64,000 nt of DNA, from positions 41,937 to 105,936 of the forward strand of contig JAMAHW010000114.1 in NCBI GenBank assembly GCA_023627715.1. The letters are read 5' to 3'. The stretch comes from Periconia sp. R9002 (Eukaryota > Ascomycota > Dothideomycetes > Pleosporales > Periconiaceae). The notes under the pieces are model-generated. The model had not been told where the DNA came from. It made no database searches and saw only the letters and a program-made list of their open reading frames with translations. The stretch's first letter is position 1. Each line of letters opens with the position of its first letter. Positions 27,459-39,574 of the stretch are shown one piece after another. A program made the position numbers and the translations under genes.

Positions 27459-30400
27459 TCATCTAACATTCTCCTGCACCCATTCCCAGATCCTCAAAAC
27501 GTACGCTTCATCCAGTGGCTCAATACCGCGAAGAACAGGGACTCGCCGTTGCGTCTCCACCACCGAAAACGGCGACGACAACGACGGTTTTTCGTGCACC
27601 ATCGCATTGCCGACATACATATCTTTCCAAACTCCAACCAACTTCATCGCCGAGTGCTCCGTATCCCCCCCGCTATGCCGTTCAAGCCGACGAACCCATT
27701 CCGCAGGATCCACGACGTCGAATTCGTTTCTTTTCTGGAGCCATTGCAGCATCGTTTGCCACGTGGGTTCCTGATGCGGGTTCAGGATGTGGTATACGCG
27801 TAACTGTTCAGTTGCTCCGGTGTTCAAGGTCTCGGCCGCTTGGACGAATGCTTCGGCGGCGACGTCGACGGGGAGCCAGTCGATCGGCTCGTCTTTGAGG
27901 TCCGGAAGACTGCCGACGAGGTTCGCGGTACTCAGCATCATCGGCCATGCTTCCTTTGTATTCCACACACCGGTTTTCGAGTCCCCGGAGAGTTGTCCCA
28001 CGCGGACGATGCAGATGTTTCCTCGCAAGGGCGTGTGACGATGCGCTGCTTCGCATATTTGCTCTGCTACCCACTTTGAACGCGAATATCCGAGCGGAGA
28101 CGAGTCGGACGGATGTTGTGACGGAACCTCCATGAGACAACCTGACTCGCCGGCCTCGCCGTTCATGATCGCGGCAGTCGAGGAGCAGTATGCGAATCGT
28201 GGAGGACGCGACCTCTCCGCTGCGAGGGCGAGGTTGACGAGGTTTCGCACGCCTGCGATGTTATCTTTTGCGAAGCTTTGGAGTTTGAGGCGAAAGTTGA
28301 CGGTCCACCCTATGTGTAGGATGAGATCGACTTCGGCGGCGAGGTGGTTGTACATGGTGTTGGTGAGACCTAGACGGGCGTCGCCGAGTTTGGCTTGTAA
28401 GACTTTGATTTTTTGGTTGGGGAGGGGGTGAGGGGGTAGCCCGGCGAAGCCTTTCTCTTCGAGTGCCTTGTGGACGCGTTCCCTCGCGGCATGTTCGTCT
28501 GATCCGCGGACGAGACAGTATACTGTCGAAACCGTGGATGAATTGCGGAGGAGGTTCAGGATATGCGCTCCCAATGCACCGGTTGCGCCGGTTAGAATCA
28601 CCGTCCTGCCTTTTTTGTTTTGGGGAGCTTGGTTGTTCGTGGTGGTTTGTTTAGGTGGGTCAAAAGAGCTGTATTCCTTCACCAGGTCGAGCATTAGTTG
28701 ATCATCATCCTCCACATCGGCGTCGGGCACTCCATGCCGCTTTCGCAGGATGTAATCGCTCAATCGGCGTACTGTTCCGCTATCCTCTACAACGCTGAAG
28801 GGGAGTTCTTGGTGTGGGTTTCCTGCTAACTGTCGTAGAGTATTTCTGAGTCGCATACACATAATCGAGTCCACCCCGTAAGAAAATAAGTCGGTATCTA
28901 GATCTAGTGATTCGGGGTTAGGTGTCATTTTCTGTATCGATTCGAGGAGATATTGTGGGACATTCCCATCGTCAACGTGTGGCGTTTCTGCATCTGAATT
29001 GGCGTCATAGGCCGAATCAATCAGCTCGGCCAGTCTCGCCTCAGCTACTTTCCGCATAAGTGTTCCTTTGCTGCTTTTTTGTAGAGGCTCGGTTAGATGA
29101 GGTGCTGGGATAAGCATATTCTTCTGCAATCTTGCATGGTCTTGACTTGTTTTGTTCATCTTCTCCACTACCGACCATGCATCATTTACAAGCTCCTCGT
29201 CAGTGACATCTTTGGAATCTCGGGAACGTATAAGAATAACGCCCGGGTAAGGCTTATTATTTCCAAAGATTAGTACATCCTCAACATGTCGTGTTCTTGC
29301 CGCAATTTCCGCCTCAAGAGGAGCGGGGTCGAATTTTTTGCCGGTTAGGAGAGTAAGCTGTGAGTCGGCTCTTGAATGGTAGAGCCACGCGTTTTCAATA
29401 TTCGGATGTCTCATAAACAGATCCCGCGTAGCAAATGATCCATCTTCTTCGTTCGTTTTCGCCTTGAAGGATCAGCATGTTTGAACGGGCAACCTAACCA
29501 TGTTGCTCTTACCATATGTGGCCACCCCCGTTTGACTACAAGCTCCGCTAAACCATCGTCATTGTTTCTGAAGTCCAAAATCTGCGACGGACTATAATTT
29601 CGTAGATATTGCCATTCCTTGTCGGCACCAAAATTCCGATACGAAGAAAGTAGGAAGCCACACTCCGCACTTCCAAACCTTGAAACGAGATTCACGCCTC
29701 GGTCTACCAAACGATTTCCAATCTCAGTAGGCAATGCAGCACCTCCGACACCCACGATATCCATCTTTTGCAACTCATTTAGGCCATTCTTATCACTTTC
29801 CATCATCTGAAGGACGTATGGGACTGATGAGAAATACTTTATATGCGAGTGTCGCTCCTTTTTGGCATACTCGTTGGCCACTTGCAAACATTTACAAATA
29901 TTCCGGGCGGTGATAGGGACATCTTTGCTCGGAAACAGACAGATGGGTGAAGCGCTTGTCCAGGAGCGGAACAGATCTGCGATACCCCCATGATAAAGCG
30001 GCGTGGTTGTGAATGTTGCCTTGGATGGGGTGCTGGGCAGATGTGGGAGAACGCCGATTGCTGCTCGATGGGTCTGAGAAATCGGCTTAGGGAGTCCAGA
30101 AGACGTCCCTGATGTGTGGAAGAAATATGATATATCCGTCTCTTGCACGTCGTGCTTTATCAGACTAGCATCAAAATCACCCCTGACGACCTGAAATATA
30201 TCCTCGTGCACTTGCAGCGGTATGCGGCCACAACCAAGCCCAGGATTACCGTTGCCTCTACCAATGTTTACTGCCTCGGAAGCCTGCTTGGAGTGTGCAT
30301 CGTCGTGAACGAGCAACGTAACATTGCATGATGAGCAGAGATGTGCTATGGCATCTGGCGGGCATTGCGGTGCGATCAGCAGCACGGAATGCCCAAGCAA

Positions 30401-30721
30401 CATTAACCCAAGCCAAGTAAATAGAAATTCTGGAGAACTGTGCGAAAGTAGAGCCACTGTCTGCCGAGATTCGGATGTTTCTTTAAATGCTTCGGAAAGT
30501 CTCTGTGCAAAAACCCCGGCTCCGTTGTACACGTTTCGAAAATTGAGGACGACGTAGCTCCAGTTTTCTCCAGCGTTGGGTATAGGAAACCCTACTGCTG
30601 CCTCGTTTTCATGGTGTTTCGATTGATGTGATAGAAATTCGTTGATCGTTTTGTACGGTTTCGTTTCGTCCTGTAGTGCAGCCGCCTGACCCAACGTGCA
30701 GACAAAGAGATTGGTGGACAT
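27459..30721 (-). CDS. NRPS-like carboxylic acid reductase: adenylation, thiolation, thioester reductase (A-T-TR)
   Basis: Two exons (30721-29513, 29462-27459) encode 1070 residues. The adenylation domain (about 20-540) has the AMP motif YFFHTSGTSSGLPKPISQTH, FGSAECGFLL, FATRDLFMRHP across the splice, and QKSSKGTLMRK with the catalytic lysine of motif A10. A carrier domain follows, DLFSYGVDSIMCMRLRN, with Ser602 as phosphopantetheine site. The thioester reductase (about 690-1070) has VILTGATGALGAHIL for NADPH and the YxxxK pair Tyr862/Lys866 in LGYSRSKWVAEQI. There is no condensation domain. Enzymes of this plan activate one free acid, load it and release it reductively as an aldehyde or alcohol. 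The substrate cannot be read off by eye. It is the core enzyme of the cluster with the dioxygenase, monooxygenase and transporter. A TATAAAA-like sequence lies just before the ATG. Confidence 0.92.
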
Positions 30722-31144
30722 TGATAATTTTTTATACTAACAATCAGAAAAGACAGAGATGAATAAAAGAAGATCGAATGTCTCTCATATCGGATCGAAG
30801 TTCATGGTTAGAGTTCCTCGAGAGAAACGGACAAAAAGTCGTGACATCATCAAAGAAAGCCAGTTGAAGCTATGTATGTGTAACACCAGTAAATGTGGGT
30901 AACGAACAATACTCTTAGGCAATTGTAGGTTCATTTCGACGAAATCATGCTATAACAGTCTTCAGGGCAAAATGGTCATGGCAGATCAAATTGTACATGT
31001 ATCGAGAAATACTATACATGTACAAGTCCGGATGAGCTGGACAATAGGGTTTGAGTTTGAGCTTGAGCACAGACCATTCTTTAACCCCGAACCTCCAAAA
31101 GGTTATTTCTTCTCCAATTCATCGGTTTCCAGAACAACAGATTA
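30722..31144. promoter_or_regulatory. Upstream region of the A-T-TR gene
   Basis: Only 423 bp separate the A-T-TR start from the stop of the dioxygenase, both on minus. AT-rich, with TATAAAAAA on minus at about 30728-30737, unusually near the ATG at 30721. Confidence 0.4.
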
Positions 31145-32528
31145 TTAAACATCTTCTGGCCCTGCTAAACCAAGAGCTTGCCTTCGAGTCGGTGCACTCG
31201 CATCAAAATAAGGCTTCTCCGCCAATGCAGTCACTCTAGTCCCATGTCTCGGCTCATTCCCTTCGTAATCCCAACTGGCATTGTGGATCGTGATCCTATT
31301 ATCCCACAGCGCAGAGGTTCCTGGCGTCCACTTAAACCTCACCTGTATGTCAACGTTCTTCTCGTAGACGTCGTATAGATATCCAAGGATCAGGTCGCTC
31401 TCGGCCTTGTCGAGCCCGACAATCCGGACCGTCATGGCACGGTTGACCCACAACGCCTTCCACCCAGTCGCAGGATGGACTCGCACAATCGGGTGAACGC
31501 GCTCGATGAACTTGGGTCCGGCGGTTGGGTTTTCGCGATCAAGGTACGTGTGGGCGCTGCGGTACACAGCTTCCCTACCGTCAATGATTTTGCGGAACTC
31601 GGGGGATAGCTTCTCGTAGGCGGCATAGCCTGATGCCCAGAGGGTGTCGCCACCTATGCTTGGTACGGTGTCGTTGTGGAGGTGGGTTACGCTGTCGAAA
31701 GGTTAAGTTTGGGGAAAACCGTTGATTATGCTAATAAAGTGCACTAGTTGACTTACCCTGCTGGTTGACGTTCGTGAACCAAATCCGTGTGCCATCTAGA
31801 CGCCTATATCGCGCACATAAAGTCAGTAACATGACCAGGGAGGTTTCAGTACATCACCAGTCTCTCAGGACGCCGCGCTACGTAGTGTCTTGCTAGAAGA
31901 CAATCGTGTACCCAGGGTAACATACTCCACCGGTTTGTCTAAAACTCGCTGGCATCTCGGTTGCCTGCAAAGCAGGCCAGATGACCGTAGTGCCAGGAAC
32001 GCCCGGTACGGTAGGAACTTGCGGCTGGTGACATATAAGTCTCAAATTTGCAGCGTTCTGGCTCAATAATGTCCTTACGTGTATCTCGATTTCTCCATAC
32101 CACTCTCCCAACTTCTTCTGTTCCTGCGGGCTTATATCTTGGTCACGGAAAAACACAACACTCCTCTCAGCAATCAAAAGCCCAAGCTCATCTTTCTGCT
32201 GGTCGGTTAGGTCTTTGAGCTGCAAGCCCACAATTTCGGTTCCGATGTGGCTCGTCAGGTGTTTAACCTCCTTCGCCGCAGAGAACAGCGCCGTTTTATC
32301 CTTATCGGCTCTCGACCCTGGGTCTACGTACGGACGATCATAGTCTCTGATTTTATAAATGTCGTCCAAGTATACGGGCTTCGCGGGACGATACGGGTAT
32401 CCGTTCGAAAGATCAATGCCAGCCTTCTCAAGCCGGGCTCTGGCCTTTTCAGGGAGAGCTAGACTGTCTTTCTTCGGCTGCACGGTATCTTTGATATCCT
32501 CAAAGATGGGGACTGCGATGGGAGCCAT
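31145..32528 (-). CDS. TauD/TfdA-family Fe(II)/2-oxoglutarate dioxygenase
   Basis: Four exons (32528-32079, 32024-31926, 31803-31757, 31691-31145) encode 380 residues. The metal triad is His188 and Asp190 in ASRWHTDLVHERQPAG, assembled across three exons, and the distal His335 in DNRITIHNASWDY; Arg351 in RHGTRVTALAEKP would bind 2-oxoglutarate. Other family blocks are AERSVVFFRDQDISPQEQKK, GVTHLHNDTVPSIGGDTLWA and YEKLSPEFRKIIDG. The enzyme couples 2-oxoglutarate decarboxylation to hydroxylation or desaturation of a substrate. An ATG at 32672 is also in frame, but a TATA-like box at 32686-32697 would put transcription start near or past it, so 32528 (MAPIAVPIFEDIKDT) is preferred; this also gives the usual family length. 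It is transcribed divergently from the monooxygenase. Confidence 0.9.
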
Positions 32529-33180
32529 AATTCGGTTCTTGCAAAATTTTGCGTAATGAGGGAGATTCTTTGTACTTGTTTCCTTGGCCTTGGCGACAGA
32601 TTGGAAATACACCACAATATCGTCCCAATCTTTACCACTCGAATGTAAATCACCCAAAAACAAATCTGTCATCCCCGAATTGCAGTTATATATAAATAAA
32701 CAGTTTAAAGCGCCGGACTGCGGGGTAGCTGCGCGTGCTTGAGCGACCGCGTTGCTTAATGCATCGCATCATTCGTTAGCTAGATGGCGTTTGTCGGTTG
32801 GAACCAATGTATTGTCTGAACGGCCCTACATAACGTCAACGCATCCTTGTAGTGGTACGAGTGTTTATACTGATCTTTACTCCGTTATCTACGCATTTCT
32901 TACAAATGCTACAATTGCACGAACGGCAGTCGGTTTTTTGTACATGATGCCATTGTACTTGCAGATAACGCTTCTCTCTAAAAGTTCTGCAATTGGTCGT
33001 TCGCGGTGGATACGGTACAGTGGATACGGGCACAAGAACCTCTCAAAATGATTATCTCCGACTTTATATACTGGAAGAAACGAGTTACCGAAACCTTTCT
33101 GGTGGGAGATATCAGGTCTGTACTCTAATGCAAGTAGAGGGGAGTGAGACATCCGGAAACTCTATATATACCCAGATACG
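32529..33180. promoter_or_regulatory. Bidirectional promoter between dioxygenase and monooxygenase
   Basis: About 650 bp shared by two divergent tailoring genes, an arrangement common in co-regulated fungal clusters. It contains one TATA-like element for each direction, at 32686-32697 and 33162-33170. Confidence 0.5.
32686..32697 (-). promoter_or_regulatory. TATA-like box of the dioxygenase gene
   Basis: Minus-strand TTTATATATAA, about 160 bp upstream of the chosen ATG at 32528 and only 14 bp upstream of an alternative ATG at 32672. Confidence 0.4.
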
Positions 33181-34785
33181 ATGGGTACGCAGCCGAAAAA
33201 GGTAGCTGTGATAGGAGCTGGGATAAGTGGTGTCGTGGCAGCTGCACATCTCAGGAAGGAAGGACTTGATGTGACCGTGTTTGAACGTTCGAGTGTAGCT
33301 GGGGGAGTGTGGTAAGTCCACAGAGCAAGCAGGTCATCTACATCGACGGCAGCTAAACGCATACAGGACATATGACGAACGCCTTCCTAAAGAACCAGAA
33401 TACAACATACCCACCGCCACGAGTGACAATACCAATCCGAACTTAGACGAAACAATCGAAGTGCCGGAACCAATTGACACATCAGAGATAGTCCACGCTC
33501 CTCCTGGGTCAGTCAGTCACCGATACGCTCTACGAACCCGAAACAAACCAGCTTACATCCATCCACAGTCCTTGCTACGTCGGTCTTCAGAACAACGTTG
33601 GCACACGAATGCTTCAAACCACGCTGAATCCGTTCCCTCCTGGTACCCCTGACATAGTGAGTCACAGCGTGCTGGCCGAGTACATAAGAGATACGTCCTT
33701 CAAGACGGGCGTACACGATATAACAAAGTACAACACGTCCGTTCAAAACCTCAAAAAAGAAGGGAAATATTGGAAGTTAGACGCTACAACCCTCGAGAAA
33801 GCACCTTCCGGCACAATATCATACAACAAACACACTTCCGTACTTCACCCCCTTTCCCCCCCCTCCCCAAACAACCATCTAACTAACACCCCCTCCCTAG
33901 AACTTCACCGACATAATCGTAGCATCCGGCCACTACCACGACCCGCGCGTCCCCTCCATCCCCAACCTCTCATCCTGGAAACGCCACTACCCAACCCGCA
34001 TCCAACACTCCAAACGCTACCGCTCCCCCACCCCCTTCACCAACAAAACCGTCCTCCTCATCGGCGCGAGCGTCTCCTCAACCGACATTGCCCGAGAACT
34101 CGGGCCCGTGGCGTACAGAATATACCAAACGCACCGCAACGGCGCGTTCGATCTCCCCGCGAGCATGCTCCCCCCAAACGCATTCCGCGTCGACGACGTC
34201 GCGGCGTTCGACGCGGTCCCGGAGGGAAAAGAGAAGGATGAGTTGGGAGAGGAAGACGCAATCCCGCTGAATGTCACGTTGCGGTCTGGACGCAAGCTAT
34301 GTGGGATCCACCACGTGATTCTGTGCACGGGGTACCACATTAGTCTGCCGTTCCTACCATCATACTCGTCCTCCTCCGAGGGGTCAGAAACCACCCTCAT
34401 AACCGACGGCCACCAACTCCACAACCTGCACAAAGACATCTTCTACATCCCGGACCCAACCTTAATCTTCATAGGCGTGCCCTACTTCACAGCGACATTC
34501 ACCCTCTTCGAGTTCCAGGCCATGATCGCCGCGAAGGTGGTTGCGGGGAAAGTGAAGCTTCCATCTGAGGAGGAGATGAGGAGGGAGTATGAGGAGAAGG
34601 TGGCGGCGAAGGGGTCAGGGAAGGGGTTTCATAGTTTGAAGGGCGAGGAGGAGGGGTATGTGGATGGGCTTGTTGCGTGGGCGAATCGAGAGTTGGAGGG
34701 AGGGGGAAGAGAGGAGGAGAGGTTGAGGGGGCATACGGAGGGGTGGAGGGAGCGGAGGGGTGGAGGGAGGCGAGGGTGGAGTTGA
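33181..34785 (+). CDS. Flavin-containing monooxygenase with frameshifted C-terminus
   Basis: Four exons (33181-33311, 33367-33507, 33569-33839, 33901-34785). The first holds the FAD dinucleotide fold, KKVAVIGAGISGVVAAAHLR with VFERSSVAGGVW. Then PCYVGLQNNVGTRMLQ, FTDIIVASGHYHDPRVPSIP, a loose version of the FMO fingerprint (HYPTRIQHSKRY), and the NADPH site TVLLIGASVSSTDIARELG, followed by HHVILCTGYHISLPFLP. Such enzymes add oxygen to N, S or C of small molecules. After residue about 455 the frame meets a 17 bp tandem duplication (34736-34769) and ends 16 bases later in Gly/Arg-rich sequence; removing one copy would restore a longer frame, with a normal-looking helical tail, to a TAG at 34848. 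Donor GTCAGT of intron 2 is weak but phase and motifs support it. A TATA-like CTATATATA ends only 11 bp before the ATG. Confidence 0.85.
34736..34769 (+). repeat. 17 bp perfect tandem duplication in monooxygenase exon 4
   Basis: Two adjacent copies of CGGAGGGGTGGAGGGAG (34736-34752 and 34753-34769). Seventeen is not a multiple of three, so the frame changes after it. Confidence 0.95.
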
Positions 34786-35602
34786 TGGCGAGGATGAAGG
34801 CGTTGTTGGAGGGGGATGGGGTGGTTAGGGAGGTTGAGGTTAGTTGTTAGAGAGGGGGGTTTGGGGGTGTGTGGATATGGGTTTTGGAGGGGGTTTTGGA
34901 TATAGTTAGTTTGGAAGACGGGCTGTTGGATACTGTCCAACAGTGCTTTTCTCGTGCGCAAAAATCATCCTCATTGATTATTGGAACGAAGTGATGAGTA
35001 TAATTGCACTCAGAAAAAGTAAAGTACTTTCTATATATATCTTTACCAAAGATATTCTCAAGCAGCAGCGCTGTAGGAGAAAACGAAAAAACCCCTCCAT
35101 TATATACAACCACTCTCCTAACATTCCACTTACCCCTAAAACAACTGCATTCTCAGTAGGCACAAGTCCTCAAAGCATTATACATAGAGTACTAAGCCTT
35201 ACACATCCAAACCATCCCATCCGTAGCACAAACTCTATCCAACCCCCCCACACATACTCTACCCCAACCAACCCACACACACCCCATCGCCAAAAACCTT
35301 CCTCACGCCACCCGCACAAAACCCACCTTATCTCCACGCCGATCCAACCCACACTTTCAAAAAATAAAACCCGCCGATGCGAGCGTTGGCGGCAGTAGCG
35401 ACCGAATCAGCAAATCGACATATCACGTCAACAGCATGGATGGATGCGTGATATGCAGGTCGCGAAGGTCGCATTACGACTTAACTGCGAAAGAAGCTTT
35501 AATCGACACAAGGGGGTTCTTGGAAATGTTATATATAAGAAGGTATTCTTCCCCGCTATTACCTATCTATTTTTTTGGATTTATTGTGTGTTTCGATGAT
35601 TG
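34786..35602. promoter_or_regulatory. Intergenic region with TATA box before the anion transporter
   Basis: About 0.8 kb. The first part may include the former C-terminal codons of the monooxygenase (to 34850). A C/A-rich low-complexity block spans about 35200-35350. A strong TATATATAAG box is at 35530-35539, 64 bp upstream of the transporter ATG. Confidence 0.5.
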
Positions 35603-37482
35603 ATGTTCAATATGGACCACCCATCCAAAGAAATCTCAACGAGCACGTACGAGGAACCCTCGTCGTCGCCGCCGACGGTGTGCATCCAGCCTTCCGTCGA
35701 ACCGCTCGAGAAGAAGAAGAAGAAGTGGTATTACTGGGTCTGGGACACGCTCGACAAGCCCAAGGAGGAACGATGGTTCATGTTTAAACTCGACGCGGCG
35801 TTGTTGACGTTTGCGAGTTTAGGTCAGTTTTGTTGATTCTTATTTTTGAATATTTGGTTTATCGCTGTTATGTTGAAGATGGAATGGTGTGGGACTGACT
35901 GATTTGAGATGTGATTAGGGTATTTCATCAAGTATTTGGATCAGAATAATATTAACAGTGCTTTTGTGTCTGGCATGTAAGTAAGCAACCCCGCGTGTTT
36001 GAGTGGTGTTATGTACAGAGGGGCGACACGTTGGGAGGGCACATATCGGGAAGGTAAAGTACTAGGTGTTATTCAGAAATTGGATAACTATACTAGACTT
36101 ACTACGTAGGTCGGAGAACTTCTAATTCGTAGAACCTTTAGTGCTCCCGATATGTAGCCTCCCTAGGTGTAGTGCACCTCCCTGTACATACAAAGGATAC
36201 GGGATTGACACGGATGAATAGGAAAGAAGATCTTGGCCTATATGGAAACCAGCTCAACTACATGCAAACGTGCTGGACCGTCGGGTACGTCATCGGCGAG
36301 ATTCCGAGCAATATCATCCTCACCCGCGTTCGACCGTCCATCTGGATCCCTGCTATGGAAGTCACGTGGTCTATTCTCACCTTTTGTCTCTCGCGGGCTG
36401 GCAGTGCGAAGACGATTTACGTGCTGCGTTTCTTCATTGGGCTTGCCGAGGCTACGTTTTATCCCGGCATGCAGTACATCATTGGAAGTTGGTACCGGAA
36501 AGAGGAGCTGGCGAAAAGATCATGCATCTTCCACACGAGTGGAGCTATAGCTAGCATGTTCAGCGGATATCTGATGGCTGGTGTATACCGCCTCAATGGA
36601 AAAGGAGGATTCAAAGGCTGGCAATGGCTTTTCATCGTGGATGGGATCATCTCGCTGCCGATTGCGATCGCGGGATATTTCGTACTACCGGATGTACCCG
36701 AAATATCAAAACCGTTCTATCTGACAGAAGACGAGGTGGCTTTTGCGCAGAAACGGATGGCGCTCGAAGGACGGAAGCAGAGAGCACCGTACACCAAGAA
36801 AAAGGTCAAGTCGATTCTGTCATCATGGCACATTTATGGATTAACACTTTTGTACGTCTTCTTCAACAATGGCAGCGCCGCGGGACAGCCGGTGTTTCAG
36901 CAATTTTTGAAGTCATCCAAGAAGCCAAAGTACAGCGTTGCGCAGATCAACGTATATCCGACCATAACCTATGCGGTGCAAGTAGTGTCGACGCTTGCGT
37001 ATGCATGGGCGAGCGACGGCATTTTGAAAGGAGCAAGATGGCCTCCTATTGTATTTGGCGGAGTGATGAATATCATATGCTCTGTGTCGTTGGCGGTATG
37101 GGATGTTGGGATTCGATGGAAATGGGCGTGCTACGCACTGTCCGGGCTGGGTGGGGGATTATCCGGGCTGTGCATGGCGTAAGATGATTCCCATGTTCCC
37201 CAGAGAGGAACATACGAACTATGATGGCTAACTGCAATGGATAGATGGGCTCATGAGATATGCACCCACGACAACGAGGAGCGAGCGATTGTCATCGCGT
37301 CCATGAACGAATTCGCCTACGTGCTGCAGGCATGGTTACCGCTGATTGTTTGGCAGCAGGTGGAAGCTCCCGAATATAGAAAGGGTTTCATCACGGTGAG
37401 CTTCCTGAGCGGAGCCTTGATTGCCACAGCGTTAACGGTCCGGGTGCTGCACGGCCGCGACCTGGCGAGGAGGAAGGCTTGA
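35603..37482 (+). CDS. MFS transporter, anion:cation symporter family (Dal5/pantothenate Liz1-like)
   Basis: Four exons (35603-35822, 35919-35976, 36222-37178, 37245-37482) encode 490 residues with about 12 hydrophobic segments. Family sequence: YFIKYLDQNNINSAFVSGMK across exons 2-3, then LGLYGNQLNYMQTCWTVGYV, IGEIPSNIILTRVRPSIWIP, and GWQWLFIVDGIISLPIAI. This resembles the allantoate permease group and, within it, the pantothenate transporter Liz1/Fen2 type; these import organic anions with protons or sodium. As the last gene of the cluster it may carry a precursor or product acid. The N-terminus has a KKKKK run (LEKKKKKWYYWVWDTLDKPK) before TM1. An ATG at 35612 is the alternative start. Intron 2 (245 bp) contains an inverted repeat. 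The loop after TM6 is short and basic. Confidence 0.9.
36033..36163. repeat. Imperfect inverted repeat inside transporter intron 2
   Basis: Left arm GGGAGGGCACATATCGGGA (36033-36051) pairs with right arm TCCCGATATGTAGCCTCCC (36145-36163) with two differences and about 93 bp between. It looks like a small MITE-like insertion or a hairpin that lengthens this intron. Confidence 0.6.
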
Positions 37483-39574
37483 TGATGGAGGCGCTGGCGC
37501 GGGTGTCGGAATTCCAGCACATGACATGGCGACAGTTTTGGCAGGGCATGAGGGCACAGACGGTGTGGGTGTAAGAGTTATTTTTTCTTCATTCCTTTCT
37601 TTTCTCGTCGGTTTCGCAGGCGCAGCATGACATGATACGCCCCTCAGGCTCATTGATGACTTCAGACGTGGTGAGACGTAGATGTGGCACAGGTGACAGA
37701 TGGGTGGGCCCACAATGCATTCGGAACCACGGCGGGCGCCTGGGAGCTCGAGGCGCCGATGCATCACGTCACGAGGGATTGGTTGCTTATTACCCGTGCA
37801 AATGTATATCTTTGGCACCAAGTCAGTCGAGTTATGAACATGTAATCATGCCCATGCACATGGGACTGAATCAGAAGAATCGCGATCATGATGATCCGAG
37901 ATGCAGCGGTGACGGCGGTGGTTGCTGGGGCAATGGGGGGTGCTTAGTAGGTTGCTAACCAGAAGTGTCTAGGTAGCCGAGGTTGCTGGTTTGCTTGGTT
38001 TGCTAGCTAGTCCACAGTAGTGAGTGCAGCATGGGGAAACATGACTTGGGTAGTCGCGAATTGTTGAATGATGCATGGCGAATTAGTTTGCTGCTCCGGG
38101 GATAACATCGTACGTGGTCGTCACCATGCTGAGGTGGCCTCGTCGGGAAACAGGTCTGTAGATTCCATCGAGGGACGCGATGGCGAGGGTGCTTGCGCGT
38201 CGCCGCATGCATAACACCGTAATAGACCGTGTACATTATTGATTTATCAAAGAAGTACAGACTACTGTACTTACTGCGCAGCTTGTGTGGCTGGACGGGC
38301 GGGTGGCTGCGGGCAGAGTTAAAAAGCCATCAACCATTTCTAGCACCGTGTTCGTCTGCCCCAACTTCCCAGCAAGTCACTGTGCGATGGACAAGCGGGT
38401 AGCTCACCCACTTTTTCTCTCCGACCCAGAAGAGAAAGTTGAAAAGATGAAAAAAAAAATAATCGGCATGACGATGCAACAAATCAGTGGTGGATAATGG
38501 TGATTGGCCGAGGGGCTGAGTTGCTATCGTGGCTGACGGCGCAACGCGGCCATGGCGCTGAATTGGCAAACAATGGAGACGTCGGCGGCCAACCAAGTCA
38601 GTCCAACCCCCGTCCGAGCCGACAAAATGGTCGCAAGACTCCAGACATTGATCGCGCACACGGGCCATTGGGTACATGGCTTGGGCATGATGCCGTTTGA
38701 AGGGGAGAAGGGCCTGAAACTTTTTGCTGACATTGGCGCTGGCGCTGGCATTGGCATTGAGACAGACCACAGCCACCTAAGTAGCAGTCTTAGTTATGGT
38801 CATGTGAGCTTGGTGGAGTTGTCGCGGCCGCGGTTGCGGTTGCGGTTTGCGGCTGGTGCGACTCCATTCCACGGCAGGCAGGGGCAGGGGCAGGGGCAGG
38901 GGTCTCACTCGGATAGAGTGCTCCAGCGCTGGAATCTTGTTTGCACCTCGCACTTCCGTGGTCCATAACACCAACTGCTATCGCCGTCCTGGCTTCAGAG
39001 TCAAGATAGGGAGCAAAGCAAAATAAGATGAGAGCCAACGGAAACGAAATTGCTCGTAATCTCGTCGATGGGGACGCGATTTTGCCGTGCCGAAGAGGAG
39101 GTGGTCTGTTCTCCGATAGTCACGACAGGAATTGGCGCTAGGCCGGATGGGGAAGTAGCGTATACAGACATGTTTCTGGTCAATGGCTCCACGCAACGGC
39201 AGCGGCGCATTTTCCGGCACAGTCTGAGTTCATTGACCAGCTCTCCCAAGTGTGTGCCAATGATGACTAGACGCAAGTAGGCCTGTGGCTAATCAGTTTG
39301 GCGCATTGTTTGCTTTCCTGCCCTGCCCTGCCCTTGCCCTGCCTTGATACCTTGATATCCTGTTCCTGCCTGTCTGCCCGCCCGCCTGCATGCGCCTACC
39401 CTACCGACACCTCTCTTTCCAAAACACCTATTAAAGCCGTGCACCCACGCATTACCACCCGCCTCGTCCGCCTCGCCTTGCTCCCCAACCACCCCCATCT
39501 GCTCCAGTGCTGTCACTGTCAAACTCGCTCTCCCAGCTCCAACAAGTGCTGTACAAGTCCACATCCTCCTCTCT
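37483..39574. other. Long gene-poor stretch
   Basis: About 2.1 kb after the transporter with no supported gene. Open frames are short and dominated by simple sequence. It includes GC-rich simple repeats near 38820-38905 and a pyrimidine-rich part from about 39300 that begins the leader of the DUF7707 gene. Confidence 0.5.
38881..38902. repeat. Hexanucleotide repeat (GGGGCA)3-4
   Basis: Three perfect GGGGCA units and a partial fourth in the gene-poor stretch. Confidence 0.9.

Noticed and set aside
32529..32672. Longer dioxygenase N-terminus from ATG 32672
   Set aside because: It adds 48 residues with no family match and starts within about 15 bp of a TATA-like box.
33162..33170. TATA-like CTATATATA as the sole promoter of the monooxygenase
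   Set aside because: It is only 11 bp from the ATG, which would put transcription start inside the coding region; the N-terminal FAD motif fixes the ATG, so this box is uncertain and I listed it only in text.
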